34,477 nucleotides of DNA from Planctomyces sp. SH-PL62 (GTDB lineage: Bacteria; Planctomycetota; Planctomycetia; Planctomycetales; Planctomycetaceae): contig CAMDDX010000036.1 of NCBI GenBank assembly GCA_945893075.1, positions 1 to 34,477 on the forward strand. Direction: 5' to 3'. The notes beneath the pieces are model-generated. The model was given only the letters and a program-made list of their open reading frames with translations, was not told where the DNA came from and did no database searches. Both the position numbers and the translations under genes were made by a program. Positions 32,681 to 34,477 of the stretch are shown one piece after another (position 1 is the stretch's first letter; each line of letters opens with the position of its first letter).

Positions 32681-33247
32681 CTATTCGGACTCTCGGCCGA
32701 ACGCCAGCCGCAACTGCGGGTCTTTCTGAGCCTGCCATTCCTTGAACAACATGCTGGGCTGGATGTCGCTGTTGTTTTGATATTTGTCGCTGTGGTACTC
32801 GGTGATGTCGCCCACGATCTGGTGATAGAAAATCTGGCAGATCGGCACGCCCGGGTAAATTCGGACGGGCTGAATCGCGTACATCTCCAGCGTCCAATAG
32901 CCGCAGAAGCCGACGTCGCCGAAACCGGCCGTCACATGCACGAACAAGCCCAGGCGGCCGACGGAACTGCGGCCTTCCAGCATGGGCACGAGATTGTGCG
33001 TCTCGGTCCGCTCCATCGTGCGTGCCAGATAAAGCTGATTCGGATTCAGGACGAAGCCATCCTCGGGCATCGTGTAGCGGCGAAAGCGATTCGGCCGCCG
33101 CATGTCGAGCACGATCTCTTCATAGACCAAGAGCTCGTTGTGCAGGCGCAGGTTGTAGCTATTCGCGTTGAGCAACCGTTCGTCGAACGGCTCAATCACG
33201 ATATTGTCGCCAAGCTGGGCTTTGATCTCGTTGCCGGAGAGGATCAT
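32681..33247 (-). CDS. dcd: dCTP deaminase
   Basis: A 188-aa enzyme of the dUTPase-fold Dcd family, which deaminates dCTP to dUTP for dTTP synthesis. The block EGRSSVGRLGLFVHVTAGFG (91-110) with S94 and S95, and the catalytic glutamate E121 in GYWTLEMYA match Dcd. Length is standard. The frame is open to 33352, but ATG 33247 gives the family start MILSGNEI. No good ribosome binding site is visible. Some homologues also have dUTPase activity; the sequence alone does not decide. Confidence 0.95.
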   Translation of the reverse strand: MILSGNEIKAQLGDNIVIEPFDERLLNANSYNLRLHNELLVYEEIVLDMRRPNRFRRYTMPEDGFVLNPNQLYLARTMERTETHNLVPMLEGRSSVGRLGLFVHVTAGFGDVGFCGYWTLEMYAIQPVRIYPGVPICQIFYHQIVGDITEYHSDKYQNNSDIQPSMLFKEWQAQKDPQLRLAFGRESE

Positions 33248-33367
33248 CGGAAGGCCCGGAGCTGTAGAGGACGTGATCGCTGACAGCGGCGGGAAGGTAT
33301 TGGGTCGCGTGGCGGGAGGCAAACGAGCGGTGGGCAGAATTGGCCAGGCCATTCACGACGTTGTGCG

Positions 33368-33459
33368 GGAATGAAAAATGAGAAATGGAAAATGAAAAAT
33401 GCAAATTGGTGGCGTCCTCATTTTGCACTTTTCATTTTCCATTTCTCATTTTCCATTCC
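33368..33459. repeat. AT-rich inverted repeat H
   Basis: 38-39-bp arms, GGAATGAAAAATGAGAAATG (from 33368) with CATTTCTCATTTTCCATTCC (to 33459), around a ~15-base loop. Built of GAAAAATG-type units and much more AT-rich than the genes around it. It lies between the 73-aa gene and dcd on the minus strand. Confidence 0.88.
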
Positions 33460-33494
33460 TTCGGTCGATGCGGCCCTAAACGCAACATTCCTCG

Positions 33495-33716
33495 TCACGT
33501 CTTGCTGTTCCCAATCGGACCCAGCGCCTTGATCTCCAGGATATCCACGTTGCGGCCGCCGACGCTGTACCGCAGTTCGACTTCCTGTTGAAGCTGCCCC
33601 AGATCGACTCCGTCGGTCAGAAACACGCACTCTTTGCGAGAGGTATGGTTCGGGCTATCCGATCCAGTCAGGAAACTGACCAGCCACGCGTGAACTTCGG
33701 CCCCTTTGCCCTTCAT
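33495..33716 (-). CDS. Small protein of unknown function downstream of the CheW-like gene
   Basis: A 73-aa protein I do not recognise. It is polar with alternating beta-type segments (ECVFLTDGVD, VELRYSVGG, VDILEIKAL) and has no signal peptide or membrane segment. A good ribosome binding site (GGAAGGG) stands about 9 bases before the ATG and the gene starts 36 bases after the CheW-like stop, so it is probably co-transcribed. Coding is likely but not certain. Confidence 0.6.
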   Translation of the reverse strand: MKGKGAEVHAWLVSFLTGSDSPNHTSRKECVFLTDGVDLGQLQQEVELRYSVGGRNVDILEIKALGPIGNSKT

Positions 33717-33752
33717 GATTTCAGCCCTTCCAACAACGAGGATTGTTGACCT

Positions 33753-34477
33753 TCATGCTCCCAGCGACTGCGGCCGCGCGAGCCGTGACAAGTTCGGCAC
33801 CACCAAGACTTCCGAGTCTGATTGAAACGTTCCCAAGATCGCGGCCGAGTCCAGCCCTGTCGGCGTCGGACAGGGCAGATGCGGCAGCGGCAGGCGTCTG
33901 GCCTTCATCGACTGAGACGTCAGCAGCACGATGAACTCACGGCCGTGGCGAACGATCATCATTCGCGAGGTCGTCGCCGCGTCGACCACACCCAAGCTCC
34001 GGCTCAACTGAAGAACCGGCAACGGCTGTTCGCGCCACATGACAAATCCAGCGACGTGAGACGGAGCCAGCGGGACAGGAATGATCGGCAGCGGTTCCAG
34101 AATCTCCACGACCTGCGCGACGCTCAGGCCGCACAACAATTCGTGTCCATCGACGCGTGTGTTCGCCAGCGGGAAGAGCACGATGCGATCCGAGTTCGTC
34201 CCACCACTTTTGGCGAGCGGGGTCCGCCGCGGCGGATCAGCCCCCCGGTTCAGGGAACGCTCAGTGCCAGGCGAATTCACCGGGGGGCTGACGCCGCCCC
34301 GCTCGCCAGAACACGTTGAGGTCAGCGGCACCGCATCGCGATGCAGTCGTTCCGGCGACAGCAACAAGCTCATCGAGTCCACTTCTCCCGGCTGACGAAA
34401 CAGCACGACCGATTGGAAGAGTCGCCGCGCGGGATCATTCAGCAGTTCCGGGCATTCTCGAAAGTGCTCAACCGGGA
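33753..34477 (-). CDS. CheW-like chemotaxis coupling protein (5' end outside the window) with in-frame repeat
   Basis: A CheW-domain protein, which links chemoreceptors to the CheA kinase. The domain runs from IVLFPLANTRVDGHELLCGL to the end, with typical VVEILEPLPIIPVP and HVAGFVMWREQPLPVLQL blocks. The frame is open to the window edge and looks coding, so the start may lie outside; internal options are GTG 34406 and ATG 34373 (GGAG 11 bases upstream). Just before the domain a ~32-residue stretch (GERGGVSPPVNSPGTERSLN...) is coded entirely by inverted repeat I (34211-34308), which is not part of any CheW fold. The domain itself is intact. Confidence 0.8.
   Translation of the reverse strand, partial: PVEHFRECPELLNDPARRLFQSVVLFRQPGEVDSMSLLLSPERLHRDAVPLTSTCSGERGGVSPPVNSPGTERSLNRGADPPRRTPLAKSGGTNSDRIVLFPLANTRVDGHELLCGLSVAQVVEILEPLPIIPVPLAPSHVAGFVMWREQPLPVLQLSRSLGVVDAATTSRMMIVRHGREFIVLLTSQSMKARRLPLPHLPCPTPTGLDSAAILGTFQSDSEVLVVPNLSRLARPQSLGA
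34211..34308. repeat. Inverted repeat I inside the CheW-like gene
   Basis: Arms begin TGGCGAGCGGGG (34211) and end CCCCGCTCGCCA (34308), with a second matching block CAGCCCCCCGGT / ACCGGGGGGCTG. The left arm has an inner hairpin TCCGCC-GC-GGCGGA. It is read in frame without stops as the N-terminal linker of the CheW-like protein. Confidence 0.88.

Noticed and set aside
1-34477. tRNA, rRNA, transposase or integrase genes
   Set aside because: I looked for tRNA arms, rRNA-like blocks and transposase motifs and saw none; the repeats in this window are all non-autonomous.

Overview
The window comes from a GC-rich planctomycete (phylum Planctomycetota); I cannot name the genus. The main clues are the N-terminal LEPR-type motif of the secreted beta-propeller protein (reads LEPRCVLSS), the MoxR/DUF58/VWA (Bat-type) cluster, a large BlaR1-like protein carrying planctomycete-style extra modules, an H4MPT-linked C1 ASKHA protein, a Gram-negative lipid A and LspA gene set, and a very high load of short inverted-repeat elements, some read in frame inside proteins.

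Layout. 1-10.5 kb (+): a Bat-type cluster: VWA membrane protein, an inserted vapBC-like toxin-antitoxin pair, TPR membrane protein, a 1185-aa exported protein of unknown function, MoxR ATPase, DUF58 protein, small membrane protein and a second VWA protein. 10.6-17.4 kb (-): secreted LEPR/beta-propeller protein, an internally duplicated TauE/SafE-like permease, and a two-domain acetylxylan-esterase-like hydrolase. 18.1-25 kb (+): blaI-type repressor and a 2152-aa BlaR1/M56 sensor-protease fusion, preceded by a probable double BlaI operator. 25-30.2 kb (-): lspA, a DksA/TraR zinc-finger gene, a Gfo/Idh/MocA oxidoreductase, lpxA, lpxC and an OmpH/Skp-like chaperone, i.e. envelope and lipid A functions. 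30.5-34.5 kb: a Rieske protein, the ASKHA protein (+), a YpsA-like nucleotide-binding protein, dCTP deaminase, a 73-aa unknown protein and a CheW-like protein that runs off the window.

The most unusual layer is the repeats. About 17 repeat loci that I assign to separate families sit in 34 kb; three families recur within the window. Family A is a ~166-bp element with 35-bp inverted ends in three copies. Family B has two copies. Family C is a ~50-bp palindromic unit present seven times, only inside the BlaR1-like gene, in both orientations and several frames, each time at a predicted domain boundary. In families A and F the changes in an arm are compensated inside the same arm, so each arm seems to be selected as its own hairpin, as in REP doublets (REPIN/BIME). 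No transposase lies in the window. Several elements also supply the stop codon and C-terminal tail of the neighbouring gene.

Functionally the window is mostly envelope biology: membrane VWA/MoxR complexes, lipoprotein signal peptidase, lipid A synthesis, a periplasmic chaperone, secreted enzymes, and a zinc-protease sensor fused to LolA-, cupredoxin-, terpenoid-cyclase- and LptA-like modules. Assignments rest on motif recognition by eye; no database search was possible.
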